Source: UBA11222 sp049323435 (lineage in GTDB: Bacteria; Pseudomonadota; Alphaproteobacteria; UBA11222). From it: a stretch of DNA of 64,000 nt. The DNA lies in the NCBI GenBank assembly GCA_049323435.1, contig JBMOMX010000012.1, positions 62,001-126,000 on the forward strand, given 5' to 3'. The notes beneath the pieces are model-generated. The model was not told the origin of the DNA and searched no databases. It saw only the letters and a list, made by a program, of their open reading frames with translations. A program made the translations under genes and the position numbers. This document shows, piece by piece, positions 46,127-55,365 of the stretch (position 1 is the first letter of the stretch; each line of letters starts with the position of its first letter).

Positions 46127-47108
46127 TCCGCTACCGGACGAATTTGCACTGATCGCGGAAATTTTTGCACCGCTCGCCAGCGGCGATCTCAACAGTTTTG
46201 GCCTCACCGATGATGCCGCAATAATTGCCCCAACTGCCGGAAAAGACCTGGTCGTTACTGCCGATATGATGGTGGCCGGCGTACATTTCTTTGCAGATGA
46301 CGCCCCGGAGCTGATTGCGCGCAAACTGATGCGGGTGAATTTGTCGGATCTTGCGGCAAAATGCGCAACGCCACATGGATATATTCTGACGGTGGCGCTG
46401 CCGCGGGGTGTCAGCATGGCGTGGCTGCGCGGCTTTGCCTCTGGTCTCGCGCGTGATCAGGCGGAGTTCGGCATCAATCTGCTGGGGGGTGACACGACAG
46501 CCACCGGCGGCCCGCTGACACTGTCCGTAACCGCCATGGGATGGGTCAAACGCGGGCAGATGGTGCGCCGTTCCGGTGCGCGGGCCGGGGATGATGTTTA
46601 TGTCACCGGCACGATAGGCGACGCCTGGCTTGGACTGAAAGTCCGCCGTCAGGGGGCTATTGAGGGGCTTACGCCGCTTCAACAGGACTATCTTTTGCAG
46701 CACTATCTTTTGCCGGTCCCGCGTAATCTGCTGTCGCAGCATCTTATGGGACGGATCCACGCATCCATTGATATTTCGGACGGGCTGGCTGCCGATCTGG
46801 GGCATGTGACCCGGGCCTCATCCGTTGGGGCCATTATTCAGTCATCCGCCATTCCACTTTCGGATGCAGCGCGCACCATGCTGGCCATGCAGCATGCGAT
46901 GCTGGAAGATCTGATCAGTGGCGGGGATGATTATGAATTATTGTTTACCGCTGCGGTGAAACAGCGGCGCGCCATTGCCGCAATTGCAGCCAAAACCGGA
47001 ATAGCCATTTCACGTATCGGCCAGGTCACCGCTGAAAGGGACCTGGTCTTTGTAAATGCCGAGGGAGGGGTGCTGACGGTTGATCGCCCCGGATACAGGC
47101 ATTTTTAA
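46104..47108 (+). CDS. thiL: Thiamine-monophosphate kinase
   Basis: About 334 residues of the PurM/ThiL ATP-binding fold: GLTDDAAIIAP, VTADMMVAGVHF, LNLLGGDTTATGGPLTLSV, and SGGDDYELLFTA. It phosphorylates thiamine monophosphate to the cofactor. It overlaps the nusB end by 23 bases; a second ATG two codons on (46110) is an equally good start. No TPP riboswitch is seen, in keeping with its internal operon position. Confidence 0.96.
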   Translation: MAMSRNADPLPDEFALIAEIFAPLASGDLNSFGLTDDAAIIAPTAGKDLVVTADMMVAGVHFFADDAPELIARKLMRVNLSDLAAKCATPHGYILTVALPRGVSMAWLRGFASGLARDQAEFGINLLGGDTTATGGPLTLSVTAMGWVKRGQMVRRSGARAGDDVYVTGTIGDAWLGLKVRRQGAIEGLTPLQQDYLLQHYLLPVPRNLLSQHLMGRIHASIDISDGLAADLGHVTRASSVGAIIQSSAIPLSDAARTMLAMQHAMLEDLISGGDDYELLFTAAVKQRRAIAAIAAKTGIAISRIGQVTAERDLVFVNAEGGVLTVDRPGYRHF

Positions 47109-47152
47109 CAGTTAAACCCGATTTTAAGGCCTTGCGCGCCATAATCGGCGGC

Positions 47153-47575
47153 ATGAAAACCACAATCACATATGCCCTGTTGGTGGCGCTGCTGTTTTCA
47201 GCCTTCGCGCCGGACGCCGCGCGGGCCAAATCGGCGCCGCCCGAAGAGGGGGCAGCGGCTAAAGTTGAGCTGATACATCTGCCCCCGCTGATGGTTCCGC
47301 TGTTGAAAGGCAGCCAGGTCGTAAAATATACCGTCCTGAAAATAGATCTGGAACCAGCGGCGGAAGCGGACACCGAAGCACTTGCGCGTGATCTGCCAAG
47401 GGCCCGTGACGCCATACTGCGCGAAACCTATCTGTTTGCAAAAGAAACTGCCGGCGCACAGAATCTGGATATGGAAGCCTTGCGCGCACGGCTATTGCCT
47501 GCCATTAACGCCGCCCTGGGGCAGAATAAAATCGCTGCCATGTATTTTGCTGGCGCCACCTCGATCAAGGGGTAG
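47153..47575 (+). CDS. Secreted protein with FliL-like C-terminal domain
   Basis: A 140-residue protein with an N-terminal signal peptide or anchor (about 1-26, TTITYALLVALLFSAFAPDAARA). The rest has the pattern of FliL: a beta strand LIHLPPLMVPLLKG, LKIDLEPAAEADTEALARDLPRARDAILRE, and a terminal helix-strand. I cannot prove homology from pattern alone. No flagellar motor genes are next to it; it lies after thiL. An upstream TTG was not chosen. Confidence 0.6.
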   Translation: MKTTITYALLVALLFSAFAPDAARAKSAPPEEGAAAKVELIHLPPLMVPLLKGSQVVKYTVLKIDLEPAAEADTEALARDLPRARDAILRETYLFAKETAGAQNLDMEALRARLLPAINAALGQNKIAAMYFAGATSIKG

Positions 47576-47660
47576 CGCCCCACTTTTACAACCGCATGCA
47601 CTGGCGTGACGGATTGCAGAAATTTTCCACACTGTGCAATGCGCGTCCTATACTCAGCAC

Positions 47661-48365
47661 ATGCGCACCGAAGATGATTCCACAGGCAAAGCTGAAATCA
47701 AATCCGATCCCGGCCCAGAAGAAGATTTGATGGCTGTGACGCATCTGCCTGAGCATGGGCTGTTATGGCGTTTGCGGAATTATTTTTTAGCGGGTGTGGT
47801 CGTTGCAGCCCCTATGGGCATGACGCTATATTTGACCTGGGCGTTTATTTCCTTTGTCGATGCGTCGGTAACCCCGCTCATTCCGGCGCCCTATTTCAGG
47901 TTCAGTTTTCCAGGGCTTGGCCTGATCATCATGTTCATACTGCTGACCCTTTTGGGGGCGTTGGCGGCTAATTTTTTCGGGCAGACCTTGCTGGATTATG
48001 GCGAGCGCCTGGTGGCGCGCATGCCCATAATGCGCGGGGTCTATAATGCCACCAAACAAATATTGGAAACCGTCACCACACCCTCAGGAACAAGTTTCCG
48101 GCAGGCGGCTCTGATTGAATATCCAAGGCGGGGCGTTTGGACGATCTGCTTTATCACCGGCGAGGCCCAGGGCGAGGTGCAGGCGCGCACAGCCGATCCG
48201 GTTATCAGTGTCTATGTCCCGACGACACCCAATCCGACCTCAGGGTTTTTACTGTTTGTACCGCGCGCAGAAATTGTCACGCTGGATATGAGCGTCGAGG
48301 AGGCCGTGAAAATGGTCATCTCCATGGGCCTGGTTGTGCCAAAATGGGCGGGGCCATCCGTATAA
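47661..48365 (+). CDS. DUF502 family membrane protein
   Basis: A 234-residue protein with two strong membrane helices (YFLAGVVVAAPMGMTLYLTWAFI and GLGLIIMFILLTLLGALAANFF), then the DUF502 soluble part with RMPIMRGVYNATKQILET, YPRRGVWTICFITGEA and VPTTPNPTSGFLLFVPR. Function is unknown; the family is widespread in alphaproteobacteria. The frame is open to a GTG nine codons upstream, but the ATG looks better. Confidence 0.88.
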   Translation: MRTEDDSTGKAEIKSDPGPEEDLMAVTHLPEHGLLWRLRNYFLAGVVVAAPMGMTLYLTWAFISFVDASVTPLIPAPYFRFSFPGLGLIIMFILLTLLGALAANFFGQTLLDYGERLVARMPIMRGVYNATKQILETVTTPSGTSFRQAALIEYPRRGVWTICFITGEAQGEVQARTADPVISVYVPTTPNPTSGFLLFVPRAEIVTLDMSVEEAVKMVISMGLVVPKWAGPSV

Positions 48366-48464
48366 GGCAATAAATTCATTGCGGAAGCCTGTAAAACCTT
48401 ACCCCTAGCCAATTCTGTTTTCTCCGCCTAAGCTATCCCAAAACAAAATCAGGGGGAGGCGTTT

Positions 48465-49721
48465 ATGGCTGACATTAATGCAACCAGCGAAAAGTTCCTG
48501 CGCGGAAAATATGCAATTGTGGGCGTGGGCGAAACGGGTTATGTGCGCGGATCGGGGCGCACCACCCGGGCCTTGGGGACGGAGGCGGTACGAAAGGCCA
48601 TCGAGGATGCGGGACTGAAACCGTCTGATGTCGATGGCATGCTGTCCTACAGCTTTAATGATTCCACCTTTTCGCCAACCATAGCGGGCGAGCTTGGCAT
48701 AAGGCCGAATTTCTACATGGATGTGTATGGCGGCGGGTCCAGCACCGAGGCGCTGATCGGAATCGCTATCGGCGTGATCGAGGCCGGCATGTGCAAGACC
48801 GTGGTCATCTTCCGCGCCATGAACGGTTATTCCGAAGTGCGTATCGGCGGCACCGGCGGACGCGGTGCGGTGGCGCCGGTCAGCGGCGAGGGCCTGTTCA
48901 CCCGCGCCTATGGATTGATGAGCGCAGGCCAGATGTTCTGTCAGAGCTTCATGCGGCACATGTATGATTACGGCACAACCCCCGAACAGGTGGCGATGGT
49001 GAAGGTCATCCATTCCGAACATGCCTCCAACAACCCCAAGGCCTATTATAAAAATCGCCTGACTGTGGAGGATGTGATCAACAGCCGCATGATCGTCAAA
49101 CCGCTGCATCTGCTGGATTGCTGCGTTGAAACAGATAATGGCACTGCGATTGTGGTGACACGCATCGACCGGGCGCGCGATTGCCGGCATAAGCCTGCGG
49201 TCATTCAATCCGTTGTTGGACGATGCTGCAAGCCGCGCGCTGATATGCATTATCAGGCCGGGCCTATTTCCACTGTCGCCGGGCACTACGCCAAAGACAT
49301 ATTGTGGCCGAATGCCGGGCTGGGCCCCGAAGATGTGGACGTGACCGGCTCCTATGACGCCTTCACCTTCACCACCATGCTGCAATTGGAGGATTACGGA
49401 TTTTGCAAAAAGGGTGAGGGCGGCCACTATGTCTCGGATGGCACCATGCGGCTGGGCGGCAGGCGGCCGAACAATACCAGCGGCGGGCATTTGTGTGAGG
49501 GCTATACGCATGGTGTCAATATGGTGATCGAGAATGTACGCCAGTTGCGCCATGATGTGGACGATAGCTGCCCGATGGGCGCGGACGGTAAACGTCAGCA
49601 TACTTACGATTACCGCGAAGGCGGCTGCCGCCAGGTGAAAAAGGTGGAAGTGACCGCCAATCTGGGCTGGGCGACGCCCGGTCAGGGTTCAGCCATGGTC
49701 ATGGCCCAGGATCACAGATAA
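48465..49721 (+). CDS. Thiolase-like (SCP-x/Ltp2-type) protein
   Basis: A 418-residue thiolase-fold protein. At the usual active-site Cys position it reads YGGGSSTEALIG, so the acyl-accepting Cys is missing. C-terminal stretches TGSYDAFTFTTMLQLEDYGF and NNTSGGHLCEGYTHGVN are as in Ltp2-like proteins, which act as aldolases or acetoacetyl-type lyases together with a DUF35 partner. The partner gene follows 13 bases later. The substrate is unknown. GGGGAGG upstream supports the ATG. Confidence 0.85.
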   Translation: MADINATSEKFLRGKYAIVGVGETGYVRGSGRTTRALGTEAVRKAIEDAGLKPSDVDGMLSYSFNDSTFSPTIAGELGIRPNFYMDVYGGGSSTEALIGIAIGVIEAGMCKTVVIFRAMNGYSEVRIGGTGGRGAVAPVSGEGLFTRAYGLMSAGQMFCQSFMRHMYDYGTTPEQVAMVKVIHSEHASNNPKAYYKNRLTVEDVINSRMIVKPLHLLDCCVETDNGTAIVVTRIDRARDCRHKPAVIQSVVGRCCKPRADMHYQAGPISTVAGHYAKDILWPNAGLGPEDVDVTGSYDAFTFTTMLQLEDYGFCKKGEGGHYVSDGTMRLGGRRPNNTSGGHLCEGYTHGVNMVIENVRQLRHDVDDSCPMGADGKRQHTYDYREGGCRQVKKVEVTANLGWATPGQGSAMVMAQDHR

Positions 49722-49734
49722 AGGGAGAAATATT

Positions 49735-50262
49735 ATGTCTACATCCGTAAGAGGCGAATATTTGGGCATGCCGCTGCACATCAATGAGCTGGAGCATGAT
49801 TACCGGGAATTCTTCGGCTATTGCGCCCAACATGATCTGCATCTGCAAAATTGCGATGATTGCAAACTGTTCCGCTATCCGCCCACCACGGCCTGTCCGT
49901 TCTGCGCCAGCCCGAAAGCCACATGGAAGCCGGTGGAAGGCAAGGGCACGCTCTATTCCTATGGCGAGATTCATCACGCCATTCAGCCGGTTTTTCGTCA
50001 GTATTCGCCCTATATGCTGCTGCTGGTGGAACTGGACACGCAGAAGGGCAAGCCGGGAGAATTTGACGGGTTGCGCTTTACCGGCAATCTGGCCACGGCG
50101 GACGGTGATCTGGCGCCGCCGGAACTGGTGCGCAGCGTAGGTATCGGTACGCGCCTGCGCATCGTCTACAAGGATGCGGGCGAGGGCATTTCCATGCCCT
50201 TGTGGACGGTCGATGAAACCGCTCCGCAGCCGGCGAAACCCTGGCGCTATGCGATAGAGTAG
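49735..50262 (+). CDS. Zn-ribbon/OB-fold protein (DUF35), partner of the thiolase-like protein
   Basis: A 175-residue protein with a rubredoxin-like zinc ribbon (LQNCDDCKLFRYPP and CPFCASP, about 36-60) and a C-terminal OB fold (GKGTLYSYGEIHHAIQPVF). DUF35 proteins bind CoA substrates and pair with thiolase-like enzymes, as with the gene just before. The ribosome site AAGGGAG is strong. It converges with the sulfotransferase gene, with five bases between stops. Confidence 0.9.
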   Translation: MSTSVRGEYLGMPLHINELEHDYREFFGYCAQHDLHLQNCDDCKLFRYPPTTACPFCASPKATWKPVEGKGTLYSYGEIHHAIQPVFRQYSPYMLLLVELDTQKGKPGEFDGLRFTGNLATADGDLAPPELVRSVGIGTRLRIVYKDAGEGISMPLWTVDETAPQPAKPWRYAIE

Positions 50263-50267
50263 GGGGG

Positions 50268-51170
50268 TTATCCTCCCATCATCAGCCAGCGGGCGCAATC
50301 CTCGCCCAGTTCGCGGCGCGCCCTGTCCTCATAACGCCGGTTGTCCTGCGGCGTCAGTATGTCACGCCAGCGGCCATTGGTTCCTTTGTTGATGAAGGTT
50401 TTCGCGCCGCCTTCAAATATGGCGCCGCCCAGCGGCACGGTTTTTTCGCCATGCTGTTTCATATAGTCAAAACTGCAATGCTCCAGCATTGCGGGCCAGC
50501 GGCCTTCATCAATCGGGATTTGTAAAAATCTGGCGATCTGGCGCATCTGGCCGGGCATGTCCGCCTTCAGATCGTTGAAATGCAGCAGCATGACATTTGG
50601 CAGATGCCGGATTTCCCACCAGGACCGGATATTTTCCCAGAACGGCCAGAATGGAAAACCGTCTTTGTCCAGCCAGTCCAGAAAATACTGGTGGATATCA
50701 TCCGTTGGCGGATCAATGGGCGGGCCAACCCGGCCCGGTGTGTTATTCAGGGATTCATACCAGAGCGCATTGGCGTTGGCATGGTGATTGTGCATGCTCC
50801 ACATCACATCACGGCCATCGCGGCCGATATAGAGATATTTTGCCTTTGGCGAAAACACCAGCGCGTCAACCGGCAGATGGGTTTTCATAAAGCGGCGGTG
50901 CGTTTGCGCCTCCAGTGCTGGAATTTTCACCTCTTTCGGCGGAATGCGCATATCCACCCAGGGCGATAATTCCGACACAGGCACATCCGGATCGCCATTG
51001 AACAGAAGCTGCGCAACGATCTGCTGGGTCCAGGTCGTTCCGGATTTTCCATAAGTGCCGATCACGATGTCATCACCGCGAAATTTAAAATCATTCCACA
51101 TGGTTGAGTCAAAATGATGATTGTGAAATTCGCGCGTCTTGCGCGGCCATTGAATGGGTTCGCTGGACAA
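50268..51170 (-). CDS. Sulfotransferase domain protein
   Basis: A 300-residue cytosolic-type sulfotransferase. The PAPS 5'-phosphosulfate loop reads TYGKSGTTWTQQI (about 39-51), the catalytic His lies in KTHLPVDAL, and the 3'-phosphate region in YIGRDGRDVMWSMHNHH. A TTG start with GGAG seven bases upstream is used; no in-frame ATG precedes the PAPS loop except one inside the domain. The acceptor is unknown. It is downstream of a flagellin on the same strand but separated by a strong terminator. Confidence 0.9.
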   Translation of the reverse strand: MSSEPIQWPRKTREFHNHHFDSTMWNDFKFRGDDIVIGTYGKSGTTWTQQIVAQLLFNGDPDVPVSELSPWVDMRIPPKEVKIPALEAQTHRRFMKTHLPVDALVFSPKAKYLYIGRDGRDVMWSMHNHHANANALWYESLNNTPGRVGPPIDPPTDDIHQYFLDWLDKDGFPFWPFWENIRSWWEIRHLPNVMLLHFNDLKADMPGQMRQIARFLQIPIDEGRWPAMLEHCSFDYMKQHGEKTVPLGGAIFEGGAKTFINKGTNGRWRDILTPQDNRRYEDRARRELGEDCARWLMMGG

Positions 51171-51214
51171 TCATGCTCTCCGTAATTTGTTTGCCGCCAA
51201 CCAAAATAACAGAG

Positions 51215-51251
51215 AAAAAAAAGAGAGAAAGAATATTATTTCTTTCTCTCC
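51215..51251 (-). terminator. Rho-independent terminator of the divergent flagellin
   Basis: On the minus strand GAGAGAAAGAA pairs with TTCTTTCTCTC, followed by about eight T residues. The stem is AT-rich but perfect, and it lies between the flagellin stop and the sulfotransferase start. Confidence 0.75.
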
Positions 51252-51315
51252 TTTTGTGTTCCCCAACATTTTTTCCGGAGTTGTTCTCCGGCCGGCTTGA
51301 TTTAACCCAGTGTTT

Positions 51316-52158
51316 TTAAACTCCCTGGAACAAAGTCAGAATCTGCTGCGGCCTGCTATTGGCGATTTGCAGCGCCTGGGTACTGAGTTGCTGTTGAATT
51401 TGCACAGACTTCAGGCGCGCGCTTTCACGGGATAAGTCTGCGTCTACCAGGCTGCCAATTCCCAGCGTAAGCGAATCCTGAAGTTTTTCAATAAACCCTG
51501 CATGTGTTTCAAGCCGTAGGGAATTTCCGGCCAGCGTGGCAAGCGCATCGGATATAGATTGTTGCATTGTTGCCAATGAAGTGATTTCGGTTTGCGCCGC
51601 AGCCGGGGTCAAGACATTGCCGATCACGGAAGTCGTTGCCGCCTTGATATTAAGGGCCGGCACGATGATTGACAGTGACGGATTTGCGGTTGGTTCTGCA
51701 AGAATGTTCATATTATGTATAGCGGGTAGAACCGGATCTTTATTAATCAGATTTACACCGTCATAGGTCGCGGCGTCGAGGATGGTGGTTATTTGCGATG
51801 CATAGGACTGATAGCTGGTATTGATGATTGCGCTATCAGCCGGGCTAAGATTTGTATTTGCCGCCTGAATGGCTTTTTCTTTCATGCTGATAATCAGATT
51901 GGAAATTGTCTCAAGCGCAGAAATGGAGATAGCCAGAATATTTATGCCGCGCTGAACGCTTTGATCCACTGCATCATAGGCATCATGATCAGCGCGTTGT
52001 TTCTGGGCGACGGCAAAGGTGCCGGCATTATCTTTTGCGCTACGGACTTTTAGCCCGGTTGAAACCCGATCCTGAATGGCATCAAGATCTCTATTTGTCG
52101 CGTTTAACTGCTGTAAGGCGATGAGGGCGGAAGTATTGGTTTTAATCGAAACGACCAT
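51316..52158 (-). CDS. Divergent flagellin
   Basis: A 280-residue flagellin with conserved ends: N-terminal SIKTNTSALIALQQLNATNRD and STGLKVRSAKDNAGTFAVAQ, C-terminal SLVDADLSRESARLKSVQIQ and LSTQALQIANSRPQQIL. The middle is short and unlike that of the other flagellins here. GGAG six bases before the ATG. It is preceded by its own sigma-54 promoter and followed by a terminator, so it is monocistronic. It is probably a minor or specialised filament subunit; that is inference. Confidence 0.93.
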   Translation of the reverse strand: MVVSIKTNTSALIALQQLNATNRDLDAIQDRVSTGLKVRSAKDNAGTFAVAQKQRADHDAYDAVDQSVQRGINILAISISALETISNLIISMKEKAIQAANTNLSPADSAIINTSYQSYASQITTILDAATYDGVNLINKDPVLPAIHNMNILAEPTANPSLSIIVPALNIKAATTSVIGNVLTPAAAQTEITSLATMQQSISDALATLAGNSLRLETHAGFIEKLQDSLTLGIGSLVDADLSRESARLKSVQIQQQLSTQALQIANSRPQQILTLFQGV

Positions 52159-52218
52159 CGGATTCTCCTAATGCTACAATGCCTTTTCGTGGCGCTGTCT
52201 CTATCAGGAGCAAGGAAA

Positions 52219-52235
52219 TGCAACATATATGCCAA
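52219..52235 (-). promoter_or_regulatory. Sigma-54 promoter of the divergent flagellin
   Basis: The minus strand reads TTGGCATATATGTTGCA, with GG and GC ten bases apart. It stands about 60 bases upstream of the flagellin ATG. Confidence 0.8.
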
Positions 52236-52386
52236 TATAATATTTTACTAACTTATTGATTTATATTGATTATTATGTTGTCTACGCCATTATGTGCGGC
52301 AGATATTACCGCCAAAGGCAATTTTTATCAGTTTACAGAAGAAATGGCGGGGGGCCGGTTGCAACCGTACCTGAGAATGTGTGGTG

Positions 52387-52716
52387 TCAGGCGTCTTGAT
52401 CGACGGTCAAGCCTGTTATACGCCGGACACGGGCAATTTGCGAAAGCATCAGCTCGGTGGGGTATTGACGGATCACTTCGCCGGTTTCCGGATCAACCGT
52501 CTTGAAAATATAACGATTAGTCGCCTTGTCAAGTTCAATGGAAAGGCGCGTCGCCGTTTGCTTGATGACAAAGTCCGTCCCTGACGAAGCGGCATCACCA
52601 GCGGCAGCGGTTTCAGGCAGGGGAGAAACCGGAGGCTCAGCTTTGGGTTGAGCTTTGGCGCTGCGAGGAACGTCCCTTGCGCCAGTTCCGGTTATGGTGA
52701 CAGACAAGTTGCTCAT
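52387..52716 (-). CDS. flaG: FlaG family flagellar protein
   Basis: A 109-residue protein. The first 50 residues are Pro/Ala-rich and disordered; the FlaG domain (about 52-105) reads LSIELDKATNRYIFKTVDPETGEVIRQYP. FlaG proteins influence filament length. It lies between a flagellin and the glycosyltransferase on the same strand. No sigma-54 match was seen directly upstream. Confidence 0.88.
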   Translation of the reverse strand: MSNLSVTITGTGARDVPRSAKAQPKAEPPVSPLPETAAAGDAASSGTDFVIKQTATRLSIELDKATNRYIFKTVDPETGEVIRQYPTELMLSQIARVRRITGLTVDQDA

Positions 52717-52840
52717 CTGCTGACCTTATGCCTTCTCTCGTCTTATCCCCTCTTACGCATTACAATAACGGGCTATTCTCTACCCCTGCCTGGAATATAG
52801 GATGCAGGTGTTAAAATTCCCTTAATCCCGGAACTTATTT

Positions 52841-54817
52841 TCAGGCCAGGCGGGCTACATTAAATGGTCTCGGTTTTTCTCCACTCTGATGCAACCGCCA
52901 CATTTCAAAATAGGCGGCGTCCAGATGACTTGTGTAGCGGTCACTGTTAAACAGTGGCGCAGAATTCCGCTTAAGGGCAATTTTTTCCCGCAGCGTTTTC
53001 ATCAAATCCGGGTTTGCCGCAATGGATACCGCCAGATTTTCATACTGTTCAAGGTTTTGTGTGATCAGTTCCGGCATCTCCATCGCGCGCAGGATGCTGC
53101 CCGCGCCGCGCGCGACAAAAGTGCCGCCGGGGCAGGTAATGATGGGAACGCCCATATGCAGGGCGTCACTGGCTGTGGTTAACGCGTTAACCACCAGAGT
53201 GTCCAGAAACAAATCAGCCCTGCGGTGGCGCGCCAGATGTTCCGCCTGACAAACTTTCGGCGCGAAGGCAAGCCGGGCGGGGTCTACACCGCGCGCTGCG
53301 GCCTCGTGGCGCAAATTCGAAGCAGTCTCTTCGTCAGGTTTTAGCAGCCACAACACACTTGCGGGGGAACGCCGGAGGATGCGCATCCAGACATCAAACA
53401 CTGCCGGCGTAATCTTGTAGGTTTGATTAAAACAGCAAAATACAAAAGCGTTTTCCGGCAGGCCGCATTCCGCGCGCGAGGGCGTGATTTCCGACACTGG
53501 CCGGAAACTGTTCGGCTGATAGGTGTCCGGCAGATAGACCAGACGTTCTGTATAATATTGCTGCTGATCGGGCGGCACCACGAATTCATCCACAACGGCA
53601 TAATCAATGAAATCCACCCCCATTGTGCCGCCAAAGGCCAGATAGTTCACCTGTATGGGGGCAGGGCGGCGCGCCAGAATTCCCAGCCGGTGGCCAAAAG
53701 TGTAGCCTTTTCTGTCAATCAGAATATCAATCCCATCGGCATTGATACGTTGGGCCGCCTCCATATCATTCAAATTCTGAATATCAACAAAATGATCAAC
53801 TGCCCTGACGAAATTTTTGCGTTCCGGGCTGTCGTCATAGGGGCCGAATGAATAGGCAAATATTTCAAATTTTTCACGGTCGTGTTTTTGCAGAATTTCC
53901 ATCATCAGATAGGCCATAGGATGGCTGCGGAAATCCATCGACAGATATCCGACCCGAATACGGCCGCTTCCCGGCTTTCTATATGTCAGGGCCGGCCGGT
54001 TTCCCTGTAATTGCATGGAATCGGTAACCGCATTGGCATTGGCGCGGGCGCAGACATACTGGGCCGCATTATCCGGCGCGGTTGGAAATCCCTGGAATGA
54101 AAAGGGATCCAGCGGCAGTTTGTGTTGTACCACCTGCCGGATCAGCTGGTCTGACAGAATTTCAATATTGTCCCAATCGCAGAGATACATTTTGCAGGTT
54201 AACAGATAACATTCCGACATAGGCTTGTGCGTGCCAATGGCGATGGCTTTTTCCAAACATTGCTTTGCCTCTGCGCGCCGTCCCAGCAACATAAGGACCA
54301 GAGAAATATTATGCAGCATATCTGCATTATCTGGCAGAAGCTCCAGCCCCGCAGTGTAGGCTTTGTGAGCCTGCTCCAACATGTACATTCTGAACAGCGT
54401 CTGTCCCAGTCTGTCATAGGCTGCTGCATAATTTGTGTCGATATTGATGACCTGTTGCAGATATTTCGCTGCCTCTTTATACAAGCGCATCTCCAGCAAG
54501 ATACAGCCACAGTGAAAGAAAGCGTCGGCATATTCCGGCTTTAGCAGCGCCGCCGTCTGATGCGCGTCCAGGGATTCATCAATGGCGCCGCTATCATAGA
54601 GCGCAACGCCAAGCGCATTATGGGCTTCGGCCAAATAGGGGTTGAGGTATATGGCTTCGCGGTAGGATGTGATTGCTGCGCTAATCCTGCCCGCTTCATG
54701 GTTTGCCAAACCAGTCTTCATCGCCGCGATTGCCGCCTGCATCAAAGCCGGATCCTGCGACAATTGGGCGCGCTTTTTGCTTTCCAGGTTGCGGCCGATT
54801 TTGCGTTTCAAATTCAT
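52841..54817 (-). CDS. TPR-containing O-GlcNAc-transferase-like glycosyltransferase (GT41/SPINDLY type)
   Basis: A 658-residue protein: about five TPR repeats in residues 25-200, a linker, then a GT41-type catalytic region (about 265-640) with DFRSHPMAYLMMEIL, ARRPAPIQVNYLAFGGTMG, FCCFNQTYKITP (conserved Lys) and DLFLDTLVVNALTTASDALHMG. In the last motif the family's NxHTT His is replaced by Leu. Lying among flagellin, flaG, flbT and flaF genes, it is a good candidate flagellin glycosyltransferase, comparable in plan to FlmG of Caulobacter; this role is inferred from context. Confidence 0.88.
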   Translation of the reverse strand: MNLKRKIGRNLESKKRAQLSQDPALMQAAIAAMKTGLANHEAGRISAAITSYREAIYLNPYLAEAHNALGVALYDSGAIDESLDAHQTAALLKPEYADAFFHCGCILLEMRLYKEAAKYLQQVINIDTNYAAAYDRLGQTLFRMYMLEQAHKAYTAGLELLPDNADMLHNISLVLMLLGRRAEAKQCLEKAIAIGTHKPMSECYLLTCKMYLCDWDNIEILSDQLIRQVVQHKLPLDPFSFQGFPTAPDNAAQYVCARANANAVTDSMQLQGNRPALTYRKPGSGRIRVGYLSMDFRSHPMAYLMMEILQKHDREKFEIFAYSFGPYDDSPERKNFVRAVDHFVDIQNLNDMEAAQRINADGIDILIDRKGYTFGHRLGILARRPAPIQVNYLAFGGTMGVDFIDYAVVDEFVVPPDQQQYYTERLVYLPDTYQPNSFRPVSEITPSRAECGLPENAFVFCCFNQTYKITPAVFDVWMRILRRSPASVLWLLKPDEETASNLRHEAAARGVDPARLAFAPKVCQAEHLARHRRADLFLDTLVVNALTTASDALHMGVPIITCPGGTFVARGAGSILRAMEMPELITQNLEQYENLAVSIAANPDLMKTLREKIALKRNSAPLFNSDRYTSHLDAAYFEMWRLHQSGEKPRPFNVARLA

Positions 54818-54948
54818 AGCAGGATGATTGAAGGATACCGGTTAATAAATGCTTCATATTCGAAATAATTTTACTGTGTAGTGTTTTATTAACCTGACTG
54901 GCTTAGCGTAACTAATGCAGCATCTCTGGCGTGTCATCGGAGCACCAT

Positions 54949-55365
54949 ATGCCTCTTAAGCTTTCGTTAAAGCCTGGCGAGAAGTTTGCCATCAATGGCG
55001 CCGTTGTCGTGAATGGGGATCGCAGGGGTTCACTTATCGTTCAAAATCACGCTTCCATTTTGCGCGAACGCGACATTATTCAACCTGATGCCGTCACGAC
55101 ACCTGTGCGCCGCATCTATTTTCCCATAATGATGATGTATCTGGATGAAACCGGGCAGCAGAATTATTACGATGATTTTAAACTGCGCATGACGGAATTC
55201 ATGGAGGCCGTCAACCGGCCGGAAATATTGTTGTTATGCGTGGAAATCAGCAAAGAAATTCTTTCCCATCAATATTATGCAGCATTGCGGTTATGCGCCC
55301 GCCTGATGGAGTTTGAGGAGGAGATTTTAGGAAATGAGCCTGAATGCCTATCAGCGCGCGCTTAA
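54949..55365 (+). CDS. flbT: Flagellar biosynthesis repressor FlbT
   Basis: A 138-residue FlbT starting MPLKLSLKPGEKFAINGAVV, with RVLRE-like SILRERDIIQPDAVTTP and a helical C-terminus. FlbT binds flagellin mRNA 5' leaders and controls their stability and translation in alphaproteobacteria. CGGAG six bases upstream supports this ATG over a GTG six codons before. It overlaps flaF by 32 bases in another frame. Confidence 0.93.
   Translation: MPLKLSLKPGEKFAINGAVVVNGDRRGSLIVQNHASILRERDIIQPDAVTTPVRRIYFPIMMMYLDETGQQNYYDDFKLRMTEFMEAVNRPEILLLCVEISKEILSHQYYAALRLCARLMEFEEEILGNEPECLSARA

Noticed and set aside
51275..51291. CCGGAG/CTCCGG hairpin between flagellin and sulfotransferase
   Set aside because: Only six pairs, with A rather than T residues following in the direction of flagellin transcription; the nearby T-tailed hairpin is the better terminator.
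52266..52505. Plus-strand frame of 79 codons with a possible signal-like start near flaG
   Set aside because: Its second half is antisense to flaG, and it has no ribosome site or recognisable domain.
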